A DNA stretch of 48,006 bases, taken from contig CALMQI010000419.1 of the NCBI GenBank assembly GCA_937871935.1, forward strand, positions 1 through 48,006. Reading direction: 5' to 3'. Position numbers and translations under genes: made by a program. This DNA is from an uncultured Burkholderiales bacterium (GTDB lineage: Bacteria > Pseudomonadota > Gammaproteobacteria > Burkholderiales > Burkholderiaceae_C). This document shows, in pieces, positions 1 through 9,201 of this stretch. Each line of letters opens with the position of its first letter. The stretch's first letter is position 1. Below the pieces are notes generated by a model, which saw nothing but the letters and a program-made list of their open reading frames with translations, did not search any database and was not told the origin of the DNA.

Positions 1-84
1 ACGCCGGCGGTTGAGCGCCAGGGCATGCCCGCCCGCGGCCTTGCTCGCTCGGTCACGCGTAAGCGCGCACAGCGGTAACTGACC
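1..84. other. Upstream edge, no assignable gene
   Basis: The first 84 bases hold no gene I can identify. Frame 1 on the plus strand is open from the window edge to a TAA at 76-78 and could be the last 25 codons of an upstream gene, but the residues (Arg-rich) match nothing I recognise. selD often neighbours mnmH, but the visible tail does not resemble the end of SelD. No clear Shine-Dalgarno sequence precedes the mnmH ATG at 85. Confidence 0.3.
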
Positions 85-1143
85 ATGACACCGAAGCTCC
101 TATCCACTGCCGAGGCCGTGCCGGCGCTCGACCGATTCGATGCGGTGATCGACGTGCGTTCGCCCGCCGAGTTTGCCGAGGACCATCTGCCCGGTGCGGT
201 GAACTGGCCGGTGCTCAACGACGAGGAGCGCGCGCGCGTGGGCACGCTGTATGTGCAGACCTCGCCGATGGCCGCGCGCCAGGTCGGCGCTGCGCTGGTG
301 GCGCGCAACATCGCCAGCGCCGTCGAGCAGCACGTGCAGGGCCTGCCGCGCGAGTGGCAGCCGCTGGTGTACTGCTGGCGCGGCGGCCAGCGCTCGGGTG
401 CGATGGCGTGGTTTCTGGCGCAGATCGGGTTTCGCACGGCGCAGCTGCAAGGGGGCTACAAGGGCTTTCGCGCACGCGTGCGGGCCGAGCTGGCCGAGCT
501 GCCGAACCGATTTCACTACCGCGTGCTCGCCGGCCGCACCGGCAGCGGCAAGACGCGGCTGTTGCAGGCGTTGATCGATACCGGCGCGCAGGTGCTGGAT
601 CTCGAGGCGCTGGCCTGCCATCGCGGCTCGGTGCTGGGCGGTCTGCCGGGCCAGCCGCAACCGTCGCAGAAGGCGTTCGACACCGCGCTGTGGCAGGCCT
701 TGCAGCGCTTCGACCCAGCGCGCCCGGTGTTCGTGGAAAGCGAGAGCAAGAAGGTCGGCTCGCTGCAGTTGCCCGACGCGCTGGTGCGGCGCATGCGCGA
801 GCACGGCCAGTGCCTGCGCGTGCAGATGAGCGATGCGGCGCGCACGCAGTTGCTGCTCGACGAGTACGGCTTCTTCGCGCAGGACGTCGAGGGTTTCTGC
901 AAGCTGCTCGACGCGCTGATCGACCTGCGCGGCCGCGAGCGCGTGCAGCACTGGCAGGCCATGGCGCGCGCCGGGCAATGGGCCGAGCTGTTCGTGCTGC
1001 TGATGCAGGAGCACTACGACCCGCTGTACGAACGCTCGATGAAGAGCCACTTCGCCGGCCTGGCCGACGCGCCGGTGATCGACCTGGCCGACGGCGGCCC
1101 GGCGGCGCTGCGCAGCGCGGCGCATGCACTCACCGCGGGTTGA
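85..1143 (+). CDS. mnmH: tRNA 2-selenouridine synthase (MnmH/SelU)
   Basis: MnmH first geranylates, then selenates, the 2-thiouridine at wobble position 34 of certain tRNAs, using selenophosphate from SelD. The 352-residue protein has the family architecture. An N-terminal rhodanese domain (about 7-130) carries DVRSPAEF at 23-30 and the catalytic cysteine in YCWRGGQRS at Cys97, the same number as in E. coli. It is followed by a P-loop domain with Walker A GRTGSGKT at 150-157. The length is normal and no key residue is missing. No selD is visible in the window, so the selenium donor gene must lie outside it. The ATG at 85 places the rhodanese domain at the usual distance from the N-terminus. 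The assignment is confident by motif. Confidence 0.95.
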   Translation: MTPKLLSTAEAVPALDRFDAVIDVRSPAEFAEDHLPGAVNWPVLNDEERARVGTLYVQTSPMAARQVGAALVARNIASAVEQHVQGLPREWQPLVYCWRGGQRSGAMAWFLAQIGFRTAQLQGGYKGFRARVRAELAELPNRFHYRVLAGRTGSGKTRLLQALIDTGAQVLDLEALACHRGSVLGGLPGQPQPSQKAFDTALWQALQRFDPARPVFVESESKKVGSLQLPDALVRRMREHGQCLRVQMSDAARTQLLLDEYGFFAQDVEGFCKLLDALIDLRGRERVQHWQAMARAGQWAELFVLLMQEHYDPLYERSMKSHFAGLADAPVIDLADGGPAALRSAAHALTAG

Positions 1144-1233
1144 GACGCGAGGCCGCTGCGCGGCGCCCCGGGCGCCCGCAGGCTTGATGCCTGTCAAGGC
1201 CGGTGTCAGCTCACGCGGCGAAGATGCGCAGCC

Positions 1234-2019
1234 ATGCCCGACAGCGCCGCACTGAACGAATCGCAGCACCACGCGGTGCGCGAGGTCACGCTGGGCGACC
1301 CGCTGCGCTGGCTGGCGCGGGGCTGGCACGACTTCGTGCGCCGGCCGGGGCCGGGCCTGCTGCACGGCTTTGTGCTCACCATGTTCGGCGGTGTGCTGCT
1401 GGCCGTGGCGCACGATCGCTTCTGGCTGCTCGCCGGCGCGTTCAGCGGCTTTCTGCTGATGGCACCGATCGCGGCGACGGGCCTGTACGCCGTGTCGCGC
1501 GCGCTCGAGCGCCAGGAGCCCGCCACGATGGCCGTGGCCCTGCGCACCTGGATCCCCACCGACCACCGGCTCGTGCTGTTCGGCCTGCTGCTGTCGGCGG
1601 CCGGCACCGGCTGGGTGCTGACCTCGGCCGGGCTGATCACGAGCCTGGCCGATGGTGCCGTGCGTGACCCGGTGGACTTCGTGCGCCACGTGATGCTGAG
1701 CCAGCGCTCGTGGCTGTTCGAAGCCTGGCTCGCACTTGGCGGCGCGATGGCCGCGCCGGTGTATGCGTCCAGCGTGGTGTCGATCCCGCTGCTGCTCGAT
1801 CGCTCGATCGGCGTGCTGGGCGCGGTGTTGACGAGCTGGCGCTGCGTGCTGGCCAACCCGGCGCCGCTGGCGCTGTGGGCCGCGCTGCTGATCGCGCTGG
1901 CCGGGCTGGGCATGCTCACCGGCTTCGGCCTGATGATCGTGGTGCCGTGGCTCGCGCATGCGAGCTGGCACGCCTATCGCGACCTGGTGAGCGATTCGTC
2001 GCTCGACGCGCTCGACTAG
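1234..2019 (+). CDS. DUF2189 family integral membrane protein
   Basis: A 261-residue polytopic membrane protein that I recognise as DUF2189, a family of unknown function found in many proteobacteria. A short polar N-terminus is followed by about five to six hydrophobic segments (roughly 45-60, 65-85, 112-135, 165-190, 205-235 and 235-250), with the family pattern of a Leu-Arg-Trp-Leu-containing amphipathic stretch before the first segment. A short gap separates it from DUF2788 downstream, and the four plus-strand genes 85-2893 could be co-transcribed. No enzymatic motif is visible. Function is not assignable. Confidence 0.8.
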   Translation: MPDSAALNESQHHAVREVTLGDPLRWLARGWHDFVRRPGPGLLHGFVLTMFGGVLLAVAHDRFWLLAGAFSGFLLMAPIAATGLYAVSRALERQEPATMAVALRTWIPTDHRLVLFGLLLSAAGTGWVLTSAGLITSLADGAVRDPVDFVRHVMLSQRSWLFEAWLALGGAMAAPVYASSVVSIPLLLDRSIGVLGAVLTSWRCVLANPAPLALWAALLIALAGLGMLTGFGLMIVVPWLAHASWHAYRDLVSDSSLDALD

Positions 2020-2042
2020 CGGTCCGAAAGAGCTGACACGCG

Positions 2043-2261
2043 ATGTTCGGCTTCACCGAGGAGCAGATCGCCAACTTCGGGCTCACGTTCGGCGTGGGCG
2101 CGTTCATGGCCTACATGGCGTTCATCATCTGGCAGCTGGCGCGCGAGTCGAAAGCGGGGCGCTTCGGCACCTTCGTGCTGTTTCTCGCGCTCGGCTTCGG
2201 CCTGCTCGGCTTCGTGGCCAAGGGCATCATCAAGATGATCATCGGCGAGTCGAGCGGATGA
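2043..2261 (+). CDS. DUF2788 small membrane protein
   Basis: A 72-residue protein with two predicted membrane helices (about 12-32 and 42-62). The N-terminus (MFGFTEEQIANFGLT) is characteristic of DUF2788, a betaproteobacterial small membrane protein family without a known role. It lies 23 bases after the DUF2189 gene, and its TGA overlaps the ATG of the next gene (ATGA at 2258-2261), so translation of the two is probably coupled. Confidence 0.8.
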   Translation: MFGFTEEQIANFGLTFGVGAFMAYMAFIIWQLARESKAGRFGTFVLFLALGFGLLGFVAKGIIKMIIGESSG

Positions 2262-2893
2262 GCACCGCACTGCCCTCGTCGAATGCAGCCGCCGAGGCCG
2301 TGCCGCGCCACAGCCTGTTCGACGATGCACAGGCGGTGATCACGGGCACGCTGTTCGTCGCGCTGGCGCTGCTGCTGTTTCGCCAGGCGGGGCTGGTGAC
2401 CGGCGGCACCGCCGGCATCGCGCTGGTGGCGCACTACGCGATCGGCTGGCGCTTCGGCGCCTTGTTCTTCGTGGTGAACCTGCCGTTCTACTGGCTGGCC
2501 TGGCGCCGCATGGGGCGACGCTTCACGCTGAAGACATTCGCCGCGGTGGCGCTGCTGTCGGTGCTGTCCGAGGCGCTGCCGCGCTGGCTGACGATCGGCC
2601 ACATCGAGCCGGTGTTCGCCGCGCTGGCCGGCGGCTTGCTCGCGGGCGCCGGCTTCCTGATCCTCTTTCGCCACCGCGCCAGCCTGGGCGGCCTGAACGT
2701 GCTGGTGTTGTGGCTGCAGGAGCGCCTGGGCTGGCGCGCCGGCTACACGCAGCTGGCGCTCGACCTGTGCATCCTGCTGGCCAGCACGCCGTGGGTCGAC
2801 GCGCAGCGGCTGGCGCTGTCGGTGCTGGCCGCCGCCGCGATGAACGTGGCGCTGGCGGTGAACCACCGCGCGGACCGCTACGTGGCGTTCTAG
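2258..2893 (+). CDS. YitT family membrane protein (DUF161)
   Basis: A 211-residue membrane protein of the YitT/DUF161 family, whose members are multi-pass inner-membrane proteins of uncertain transport function. The family signature is visible: an early glycine-rich GLVTGGTAGIAL at about 46-57 between the first helices, then VVNLPFYWLAW, a central AGGLLAGAGF helix and a GGLNVLVLWLQ loop. About six helices are predicted. It lacks the C-terminal DUF2179 domain present in Bacillus YitT, which is usual for proteobacterial short forms. It overlaps the preceding gene by four bases and ends 27 bases from the convergent maeB. Confidence 0.8.
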   Translation: MSTALPSSNAAAEAVPRHSLFDDAQAVITGTLFVALALLLFRQAGLVTGGTAGIALVAHYAIGWRFGALFFVVNLPFYWLAWRRMGRRFTLKTFAAVALLSVLSEALPRWLTIGHIEPVFAALAGGLLAGAGFLILFRHRASLGGLNVLVLWLQERLGWRAGYTQLALDLCILLASTPWVDAQRLALSVLAAAAMNVALAVNHRADRYVAF

Positions 2894-2920
2894 CCGTCTG
2901 GCCGGACGACGGTGCCCGCC

Positions 2921-5260
2921 TCAGCTGGCCTGGATGCGCGACAGCATCGACGTGGCCGTGCGGCTGGCCCAGGCCGAAGCCACGTCGACCGAGGCCAGCG
3001 CCGACATGTTGACGATGCGGCGCACGCTGGCATTGGCGTTCAGCACGTGCACCGGCGCGGCCATGCCGAGCAGGATGGGGCCGACGGTGATGCCGTGGCC
3101 GGCGGCGGCCTTCAGCACATTGAAGGTGATGTGCGCCGCGTCCAGCGTGGGCATGATCAGCAGGTTGGCCTCGCGGCTGAGCTCGGCCTCGGGAAAGACG
3201 CGGTCGAGCGTGGCCTTCGACAACGCGGCGTCGCCGTGCATCTCGCCTTCGATCTCGAAGGGCGGCTTCAGCGAGCGGACCAGCTCCAGCGCGTGGCGCA
3301 TCTTGCGCGCGCTCGGCGTGTCGTCGCTGCCGAAATTGGAGTGCGACACCATCGCCACGTGCGGCGTGATGCCGAAGCGGCGCACCTCGTCAGCGGCCAG
3401 GATCGTCATCTCGGTCAGCTGGGCCGGGCTCGGGTCTACGTTGACATAGGTGTCGCAGACGAACAGCGTGCGCTCGGGCAGCATCAGCATGTTCATCGCC
3501 GCCACCGTCTCCACCCCCTCGCGGCGGCCGATCAGGTCGACCAGCATGCTCAGGTGCGACCGGAAGCCGCCGTTGACGCCGCAGATCAGCGCATCGGCGT
3601 CGCCGCGCCGCACCAGCATCGCGGCCAATGCGGTGGGGTTGCCGCGCACCGCCTGCTGCGCCGCCGCCGGCGTGGCGCCGCGGCGCCGCAGGCGCTCGTA
3701 GTAGCCGTTGGCGATGGCCGCCATGCGCTCGTCGACATCGGGGTCGACCACGGTGACGTCGTGCCCCGGCTCCAGCCGCAAGCCGAAGCCGGCGATGCGC
3801 TGGCGGATGGCCGACTCGCGGCCGAGCAGGATCGGTCGCGCGAGACCCTCGTCGACCACCACCTGCACCGCGCGCAGCACGCGCTCGTCCTCGCCCTCGG
3901 CGTAGACCACGCGCTTGGGCTCGCGCTGGGCGGCGCTGAACACCGGCTGCATCACCGAGCCCGAGTGGTAGACAAAGTGGCTCAGCGTGGCGCAATAGGC
4001 GTCGAAGTCGGCGATGCGACGCGTGGCCACGCCGCTGTCCATCGCGGCGCGCGCCACCGCCGGCGCCACCGCGACGATGAGGCGCGGATCGAACGGCTTG
4101 GGGATCAGGTACTCACGCCCGAAGCGCAGGCTCTGCGCCCCGTAGGCCGCGGCCACCGCCTCGGGAATCTCGGCATGCGCCAGCGCGGCCAGCGCGTGCA
4201 CGGCGGCGATCTTCATCGGCTCGTTGATCGTCGTCGCGCCGACGTCGAGCGCGCCACGAAAGATGAACGGGAAGCACAACACGTTGTTGATCTGGTTCGG
4301 ATAGTCCGAGCGTCCGGTGCCGATCACCGCGTCGGGCCGCACCGCGAGCGCCTGCTCGGGCATCACCTCGGGCAGCGGGTTGGCCATCGCGAAGATCAGC
4401 GGGTCGCGCGCCATCTCCTTCACCCACTCGGGCTTCAGCACGCCGCCGGCCGACAGGCCGAGAAAGATGTCGGCCCCGGGCATCAGCTCGGCCAGCGAGC
4501 GTGATCGTGTCTCCTGGGCGTACAGCGCCTTGCGATCGTCCATCTCCTCCTTGCGGCCGACGTAGACCACGCCTTTGGCGTCGGTGACCCAGATGTGCTC
4601 GCGCTTCATGCCCAGGCTGACGATCAGGTCCAGGCAGGCCAGCGCCGCGGCGCCGGCGCCCGAGCACACGAGCTTGACCTCGCCGATCGGCTTGCGCACC
4701 AGCTTCAAGCCGTTGAGGATGGCCGCCGCGGCGACGATCGCGGTGCCGTGCTGGTCGTCGTGAAAGACCGGGATCTTCATGCGCGCACGCAACTTCTGCT
4801 CGATGACGAAGCACTCGGGCGCCTTGATGTCCTCGAGGTTCACGCCGCCGAGCGTGGGCTCGAGCGCCGCGACGATCTCGACCAGCTTGTCCGGGTCCTT
4901 CTGCGCCAGCTCGATGTCGAAAACGTCGATACCGGCGAACTTCTTGAACAGGCAACCCTTGCCTTCCATCACCGGCTTGCCGGCCAGCGGGCCGATGTCG
5001 CCGAGGCCCAGCACCGCCGTGCCGTTGGTCACCACGCCGACGAGGTTGGCGCGCGAGGTGTACTCGGCGGCCAGTGTCGGATCGGCCTCGATGGCCAGGC
5101 AGGCGTAGGCCACGCCGGGCGAGTAGGCCAACGACAGGTCGCGTTGGTTGCTCAGCGGCTTGGTCGGCGTGATCGAGATCTTGCCGCGGGTGGGCGAGCG
5201 GTGGTACTCCAGCGCCGCTTCGCGCAGCGCGGTCTCGGCAGCGCTCAGTTCGAGCTTCAT
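2921..5260 (-). CDS. maeB: NADP-dependent malic enzyme (MaeB type)
   Basis: Decarboxylates malate to pyruvate with reduction of NADP+, linking the TCA cycle to pyruvate and supplying NADPH. The 779-residue length fits the two-part MaeB family: a malic-enzyme domain (about 1-430) fused to a C-terminal phosphotransacetylase-like domain (about 440-779) that acts as a regulatory module. Visible catalytic features are SLAYSPGVA with Tyr46, the VMEGKG region near Lys101, metal ligands in NLEDIKAP (Glu143, Asp144) and HDDQHGTAI (Asp169), and the dinucleotide loop GAGAAA at 201-206. A good AGGAG lies eight bases before the ATG. The NAD- versus NADP preference is inferred from family, not seen directly. 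Confidence 0.95.
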   Translation of the reverse strand: MKLELSAAETALREAALEYHRSPTRGKISITPTKPLSNQRDLSLAYSPGVAYACLAIEADPTLAAEYTSRANLVGVVTNGTAVLGLGDIGPLAGKPVMEGKGCLFKKFAGIDVFDIELAQKDPDKLVEIVAALEPTLGGVNLEDIKAPECFVIEQKLRARMKIPVFHDDQHGTAIVAAAAILNGLKLVRKPIGEVKLVCSGAGAAALACLDLIVSLGMKREHIWVTDAKGVVYVGRKEEMDDRKALYAQETRSRSLAELMPGADIFLGLSAGGVLKPEWVKEMARDPLIFAMANPLPEVMPEQALAVRPDAVIGTGRSDYPNQINNVLCFPFIFRGALDVGATTINEPMKIAAVHALAALAHAEIPEAVAAAYGAQSLRFGREYLIPKPFDPRLIVAVAPAVARAAMDSGVATRRIADFDAYCATLSHFVYHSGSVMQPVFSAAQREPKRVVYAEGEDERVLRAVQVVVDEGLARPILLGRESAIRQRIAGFGLRLEPGHDVTVVDPDVDERMAAIANGYYERLRRRGATPAAAQQAVRGNPTALAAMLVRRGDADALICGVNGGFRSHLSMLVDLIGRREGVETVAAMNMLMLPERTLFVCDTYVNVDPSPAQLTEMTILAADEVRRFGITPHVAMVSHSNFGSDDTPSARKMRHALELVRSLKPPFEIEGEMHGDAALSKATLDRVFPEAELSREANLLIMPTLDAAHITFNVLKAAAGHGITVGPILLGMAAPVHVLNANASVRRIVNMSALASVDVASAWASRTATSMLSRIQAS

Positions 5261-5362
5261 GGGCTTGTCTCCTGTGGGTATCGTCTGGTCTCGACGTTCG
5301 GGCAGGCCCAGGGTACGCCGCTTTGGGCAGCGCGGGAATCGTGCAAACCAAAGCAGTTTTCA

Positions 5363-5385
5363 CCGGGCCGAGGCAATCGGCCCGG
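5363..5385 (-). terminator. Stem-loop after pgk
   Basis: A perfect 9-bp inverted repeat (CCGGGCCGA, 5-nt loop, TCGGCCCGG) starts about 20 bases past the pgk stop codon in the pgk-maeB gap. It has no clean U-tract on the minus strand, so it is either a weak intrinsic terminator or an mRNA-stabilising hairpin. Its position argues that pgk and maeB are separately transcribed. Confidence 0.5.
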
Positions 5386-5404
5386 CGTGCCCCGCCACGA
5401 GGGG

Positions 5405-6598
5405 TCAGCCGGCAGCGCGCCGCTCGAGGATCTCGAATGCGGGCAGCGTCTTGCCCTCCAGCACCTCGAGGAAGGCGCCGCCGCCGGTGGAGATGTAGCC
5501 GACGTCCTTGTCGATGCCGTACTTGGCGATCGCGGCCAGCGTGTCGCCGCCGCCGGCGATGCTGAAGGCCGGGCTCGCAGCCACCGCGCGGGCGATCGTC
5601 TCCGTGCCCTTGGCAAAGGCGTCGAACTCGAACACACCGACGGGTCCGTTCCAGACGATGGTGCCAGCCGCCTTGAGCTGCGCGGCCAGCTGCGCCGCCG
5701 TCTTCGGGCCGATGTCGAGGATCAGGTCGTCGGCCGCCACCTCGGCTGCGGCCTTCACGGTGGCACGCGCGTCGGCCTTGAACTCCTGCGCTACCACCAC
5801 GTCCTGCGGAATCGGCACGTCGGCGCCGCGCGCCTTCATCGCGGCGATCACCGCCTTGGCCTGGTCGACGAGCGCCGGCTCGGCCAGGCTCTTGCCGATC
5901 GGCAGGCCCGCCGCCAGCATGAACGTATTGGCAATGCCGCCGCCGACGATCAGCCCGTCGACGTTCTTCGCCAGGCTCTGCAGGATGGTCAGCTTGGTGC
6001 TCACCTTGCTGCCGGCCACGATGGCCACCAGCGGCCGCCTGGGATTGGCCAGCGCCTTCGAAATGGCGTCGATCTCGGCGGCCAGCAGCGGGCCGGCACA
6101 GGCCACCTTGGCGAACTGCGCGATGCCGTAGGTGCTGGCCTCGGCACGGTGCGCCGTGCCGAATGCGTCGTGCACGAAGATGTCGCACAGTGCGGCCATC
6201 TTGCGCGCCAGCTCCTCGCTATTCTTCTTCTCGCCCTTGTTGACGCGGCAGTTCTCCAGCAGTACCAGTTCGCCCGGCTTGACGTCGACGCCGTCGACCC
6301 AATTGGCGCGCAGCGGCACCGCGCGGCCGAGCAGCTCGGCCAGGCGTGCCGCCACCGGCGCCAGCGAGTCCGCGGGCTTGAGCTCGCCTTCGGTGGGCCG
6401 GCCGAGATGCGAGGTCACCATCACCGCGGCGCCGGCATCGAGCGCCATGCGGATGCACGGCAGCGAGGCGCGGATGCGGGTGTCCTCGGTGATGCGGCCG
6501 GTGTCGTCCTGCGGTACGTTGAGGTCGGCACGGATGAACACACGCTGGCCGCGCACGCGGCCCTGGTCGATGAGGTCTTGCAGGCGGAGGATCTTCAT
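5405..6598 (-). CDS. pgk: Phosphoglycerate kinase
   Basis: Transfers phosphate between 1,3-bisphosphoglycerate and ADP in glycolysis and gluconeogenesis. The 397-residue protein has the standard two-lobed sequence: RADLNVP at 23-29, TSHLGRP at 62-68 (3-phosphoglycerate binding), the [11 protein letters not shown] helix, the GSKVSTK segment, and a C-terminal GGGAF nucleotide loop. Length is normal. The start is fixed by the conserved N-terminus, yet the 30 bases upstream carry no Shine-Dalgarno sequence. Instead there is an uninterrupted pyrimidine tract on the coding strand (see the repeat at 6610-6636). Glycolytic partners are not adjacent. Confidence 0.96.
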   Translation of the reverse strand: MKILRLQDLIDQGRVRGQRVFIRADLNVPQDDTGRITEDTRIRASLPCIRMALDAGAAVMVTSHLGRPTEGELKPADSLAPVAARLAELLGRAVPLRANWVDGVDVKPGELVLLENCRVNKGEKKNSEELARKMAALCDIFVHDAFGTAHRAEASTYGIAQFAKVACAGPLLAAEIDAISKALANPRRPLVAIVAGSKVSTKLTILQSLAKNVDGLIVGGGIANTFMLAAGLPIGKSLAEPALVDQAKAVIAAMKARGADVPIPQDVVVAQEFKADARATVKAAAEVAADDLILDIGPKTAAQLAAQLKAAGTIVWNGPVGVFEFDAFAKGTETIARAVAASPAFSIAGGGDTLAAIAKYGIDKDVGYISTGGGAFLEVLEGKTLPAFEILERRAAG

Positions 6599-6609
6599 GA
6601 TGTCGTGGT

Positions 6610-6636
6610 GAAAGGGAGAAGGGGAGAAGGGGAGAG
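6610..6636. repeat. Homopurine short tandem repeat in the pgk leader
   Basis: Twenty-seven consecutive purines on the plus strand form about three copies of an 8-base unit close to GGGGAGAA. On the minus strand this is a C/U-rich tract 11-38 bases before the pgk ATG. It lies between azlD and pgk. It could be a slippage-prone repeat, a ribosomal protein S1-type binding tract, or simply biased sequence. Confidence 0.6.
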
Positions 6637-6658
6637 TTCATGGCGGTCGACGTGGCCT

Positions 6659-6988
6659 TCACCAGCCGAGGCCGAGACGCAAGGCCACCATGGTGCCCGT
6701 GCCGGCGACGATGGTGCCGAACATGTCGCGGCGCCAGAAGAACCAGGCCGAGCCGGCCGCAGCGCCATACAGGCGCGCATCTTTCCACGTGCTGACGAGC
6801 GCGCCTTGCGTCATGACAACTTCCGGCGCCACCACGGCCACCAGCGCGGCCAGCGGTGCGTAGCGCAGGCCTTCGATCAGCCAGCCTGGCACCGGCAGTT
6901 CGGCGCGCTGCAGAAAGAAGAAGCCTCGCGTCAGCAACGTGATCCCGGCCATGCCGGCGATCGCGATCAGGATTTCGATGGTGCTCAC
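6659..6988 (-). CDS. azlD: AzlD family branched-chain amino acid exporter subunit
   Basis: A 109-residue membrane protein with four predicted helices, matching the AzlD family that pairs with AzlC to export branched-chain amino acids. Recognisable features are an early LLTRGFFFL segment and a central RYAPLAALVAVVAPEV, typical of AzlD. The start is a GTG at 6988 that overlaps the azlC stop codon (GTGA), the usual coupling for this two-subunit transporter. The substrate is inferred from family; some azlCD pairs have no measured substrate. Confidence 0.88.
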   Translation of the reverse strand: MSTIEILIAIAGMAGITLLTRGFFFLQRAELPVPGWLIEGLRYAPLAALVAVVAPEVVMTQGALVSTWKDARLYGAAAGSAWFFWRRDMFGTIVAGTGTMVALRLGLGW

Positions 6989-7728
6989 GCCGCCTCCTTC
7001 GGCGCTGCCTTGAGGCGGGGTCGTACGTGGTCGATCACCACGCCCATCGCCACCGCGGCGGCGATGGCGACCACGATGTTCAGGCGCAGCGGCAGCGCAT
7101 AGGCGGCCACGGCAGCGCAGGCCGCCACGGCCGCAGCGAGCCAGGTCGCGCGGTCTGACACGAGGGTGTATGTCATCGCCAGCAGCGCCATCGTGCCGGC
7201 GAAGCCGAGGCCCCACTCGACCGGCAACTGATGCGCGAGCGCGATGCCCAGCAGCGACGAGGTTTGCCACGAACCCCAGTTCACCGCCATCCCGCCCCAG
7301 AAGTAAGGCCACTGCTCGGGCGCCGGCCGCGGTTCGCGAAACCGGCGCAGAAAGGTCACGTAGTTCAGGTCGGCACAAAAGTAGGCAACGAGGACGCGCC
7401 GGCGCAGTGGCAGGTGCACCCAGAAGGGCCGCCAATGCAGGCTGAAGACCACGAAGCGCAGGTTCACGCACAACGCCGTCGCCCACACGACCCACATTGG
7501 CGCACCGCTGATGATCAGCGGCAACGAGGCGAGCTGCGATGTGCCGGAGAACACCACCAGCGACATCACCACCGACAGCGTGACGCCCAGGCCGCTCTTG
7601 ACCATCGCCACGCCCGCCACCAGACCCCATGCGGAGATGCCCAGCGCAATGCCGACCATCTCGCGCGCGCCGCGGCGGAACTCAGGGTGCTGCCAGAGCG
7701 AGCCCGGGCGGGCGTCGGGATTCACCAT
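6985..7728 (-). CDS. azlC: AzlC family branched-chain amino acid exporter subunit
   Basis: The large subunit of an AzlCD exporter, 247 residues with about seven to eight helices. The conserved N-terminal region (ISAWGLVAGVAMVKSG, then SLVVFSGTSQLASLPLI) is diagnostic for AzlC, as is VNLRFVVFSLHW further on. It is the first gene of the pair. No good Shine-Dalgarno precedes the ATG; instead a GACAAT sequence ends six bases before it, so the transcript may be leaderless. Both the family and the partnership with azlD are clear; the transported substrate is inferred. Confidence 0.9.
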   Translation of the reverse strand: MVNPDARPGSLWQHPEFRRGAREMVGIALGISAWGLVAGVAMVKSGLGVTLSVVMSLVVFSGTSQLASLPLIISGAPMWVVWATALCVNLRFVVFSLHWRPFWVHLPLRRRVLVAYFCADLNYVTFLRRFREPRPAPEQWPYFWGGMAVNWGSWQTSSLLGIALAHQLPVEWGLGFAGTMALLAMTYTLVSDRATWLAAAVAACAAVAAYALPLRLNIVVAIAAAVAMGVVIDHVRPRLKAAPKEAA

Positions 7729-7785
7729 GCATCGATTGTCCTATGGCGCCCGGCGGGCCCAGGCGCCGGCCGCCCGCCCGCGCGA

Positions 7786-8214
7786 TCAGGAGTCGTGCTT
7801 CTTGGCTGCCTCGCCGTCGCCGTCCTTGGCTTTCGCCTTGGGCTTTTCGGCCGGCTTGTCGGCGGCGGCTTTGTCGGACGCCTTGCCCGACTTCTTGCCC
7901 TCGGCCGCATCGCCCGAGTGGGCGACCGCCGTCTCGTTGTTCAGTTGCGGCGCCACCGGCTCGAGCTTGTTCTCCCGCATGTAGTCGTTCATCTCGCGCC
8001 AGCCGGCATAGACGGCCGCCTTGTCGGCGCGCCGATTCAGCGAGTAGCAGTCCTCGATCGCACGGCCGGCATGCCGGCAGGCGCCGCCGACCGCCTTGCC
8101 GTCGGCTTCGCGGCGGGCGGACACGGCCTCGGCCGATTCGCCGCCAAAGGGATTGCAGCCCGACAGGCTCAGCCCGGACAGCACCACGAGAACAGCAGTC
8201 GGCGTGAAACGCAT
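7786..8214 (-). CDS. Hypothetical lipoprotein with Lys/Ala-rich tail
   Basis: I do not recognise a named family. From the ATG at 8214 (preceded by AGGTGG eight bases upstream) the protein is 142 residues. It has a lipoprotein signal peptide ending in LSGC (Cys about residue 20), so it is likely membrane-anchored in the periplasm. A central folded segment (about 30-85) has two cysteines in a C-x7-C arrangement (GGACRHAGRAIEDCYS). A low-complexity Lys/Ala/Asp tail occupies about 95-142. An upstream in-frame ATG at 8238 has no ribosome site. The Cys pair could form a disulfide like that in small CHCH-type folds; this is speculative. Confidence 0.65.
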   Translation of the reverse strand: MRFTPTAVLVVLSGLSLSGCNPFGGESAEAVSARREADGKAVGGACRHAGRAIEDCYSLNRRADKAAVYAGWREMNDYMRENKLEPVAPQLNNETAVAHSGDAAEGKKSGKASDKAAADKPAEKPKAKAKDGDGEAAKKHDS

Positions 8215-8294
8215 GGGACGCACCACCTGGGGATGCACAACGTCCCTGCATATCGGCCGTGCCGGTGACCGACTTGAGGCGCAAATACGCCGGC

Positions 8295-9143
8295 CTAGCG
8301 GCCCGCTGCCATCGACAGCAGGCGCTCGACCCGCTCTTCGGTCGACGGGTGCGTGGAGAAGAGGCCACGCAGACCGCCACCGGACAGCGGATTCATGATC
8401 ATCATTTGCGCCGTCTCGGGGTGGCGTTCGGCGGCCTGCATCGGGATGGCCTGTGCGTAGCGGTGGATCTTCTGCAATGCCGAGGCCAGCGCCTGCGGAT
8501 CGCCCGAGATGACCGCGCCGCCGCGGTCGGCTTCGAATTCACGCGCCCGGCTGATCGCCATCTGGATCAGGCTGGCTGCCAGCGGGGCCAGGATGGCCAC
8601 CAGGATGCCGGCGATCGGGTTGGACGGGCGGCCGTCGCCGCCGCGCCCGCCGAAGAACATCGCGAAATTGGCCAGCATGCCGATGGCACCGGCCATCGTG
8701 GCGCTGACGGTGGAGATCAGAATGTCGCGGTGCTTCACGTGGGCCAGCTCATGGGCCATCACGCCGCGCAGCTCACGCTCGTTGAGCGCGCGGATGATGC
8801 CGGTGGTGGCCGCCACGGCTGCATGCGACGGGTTGCGACCGGTTGCAAACGCATTGGGCGCTTCCTCGTCGATCAGGTAGACGCGCGGCATCGGCAGCCC
8901 TGCCTTGGTGGCCAGTTCGCGCACCATGCCGACGAACTGTGGCGCCGAGCTGTCGTCGACCTCGCGCGCCTTGTACATGCGCAGCACGATCTTGTCGCTG
9001 AACCAGTAGCTGAAGAAGTTCATCGCCAGGGCAATGACCAGCGCCAGCATCATGCCGCTCTGGCCACCCAGCATCTGGCCGAGCAGCATGAACAGCGCGG
9101 TAATGGCCGCCATCAGGATGGCGGTCTTCATCAGGTTGAACAT
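8295..9143 (-). CDS. htpX: Membrane-bound zinc metalloprotease HtpX
   Basis: HtpX degrades damaged inner-membrane proteins alongside FtsH. From the ATG at 9143 the protein is 282 residues. Two N-terminal helices (about 4-24 and 30-50) precede a cytoplasmic protease domain with the zinc-binding HELAH at 131-135 and the third ligand in REFEADRGG near 205. Between them lie two more helices (about 147-167 and 178-200). The NAFATGRNP segment before the active site and the C-terminal [11 protein letters not shown] are family hallmarks. It lies just downstream of fmt on the same strand. The upstream open frame to 9248 is not needed. Confidence 0.95.
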   Translation of the reverse strand: MFNLMKTAILMAAITALFMLLGQMLGGQSGMMLALVIALAMNFFSYWFSDKIVLRMYKAREVDDSSAPQFVGMVRELATKAGLPMPRVYLIDEEAPNAFATGRNPSHAAVAATTGIIRALNERELRGVMAHELAHVKHRDILISTVSATMAGAIGMLANFAMFFGGRGGDGRPSNPIAGILVAILAPLAASLIQMAISRAREFEADRGGAVISGDPQALASALQKIHRYAQAIPMQAAERHPETAQMMIMNPLSGGGLRGLFSTHPSTEERVERLLSMAAGR

Positions 9144-9201
9144 GGATGTCCCGATTTGTTGGTGGCAGACGCGGCGGTAGATGCGGTCGGAGCCGCGCAG
9201 T

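Noticed and set aside
1163-1182. GC-rich palindromic stretch after mnmH as a terminator
   Set aside because: It consists of nested GGCGCC palindromes with almost no loop and no U-tract; a stable terminator hairpin is not convincing.
100-1971. A 623-codon open frame on the minus strand across mnmH and DUF2189
   Set aside because: It is antisense to two clearly conserved genes, its translation is Arg/Gln/His/Ala-rich without any motif, and long antisense frames are expected at this GC content.
2912-7102. Long plus-strand open frames opposite maeB, pgk and azlD
   Set aside because: Their translations are His/Arg/Gln/Gly-rich shadows of conserved minus-strand genes; no domain is visible.
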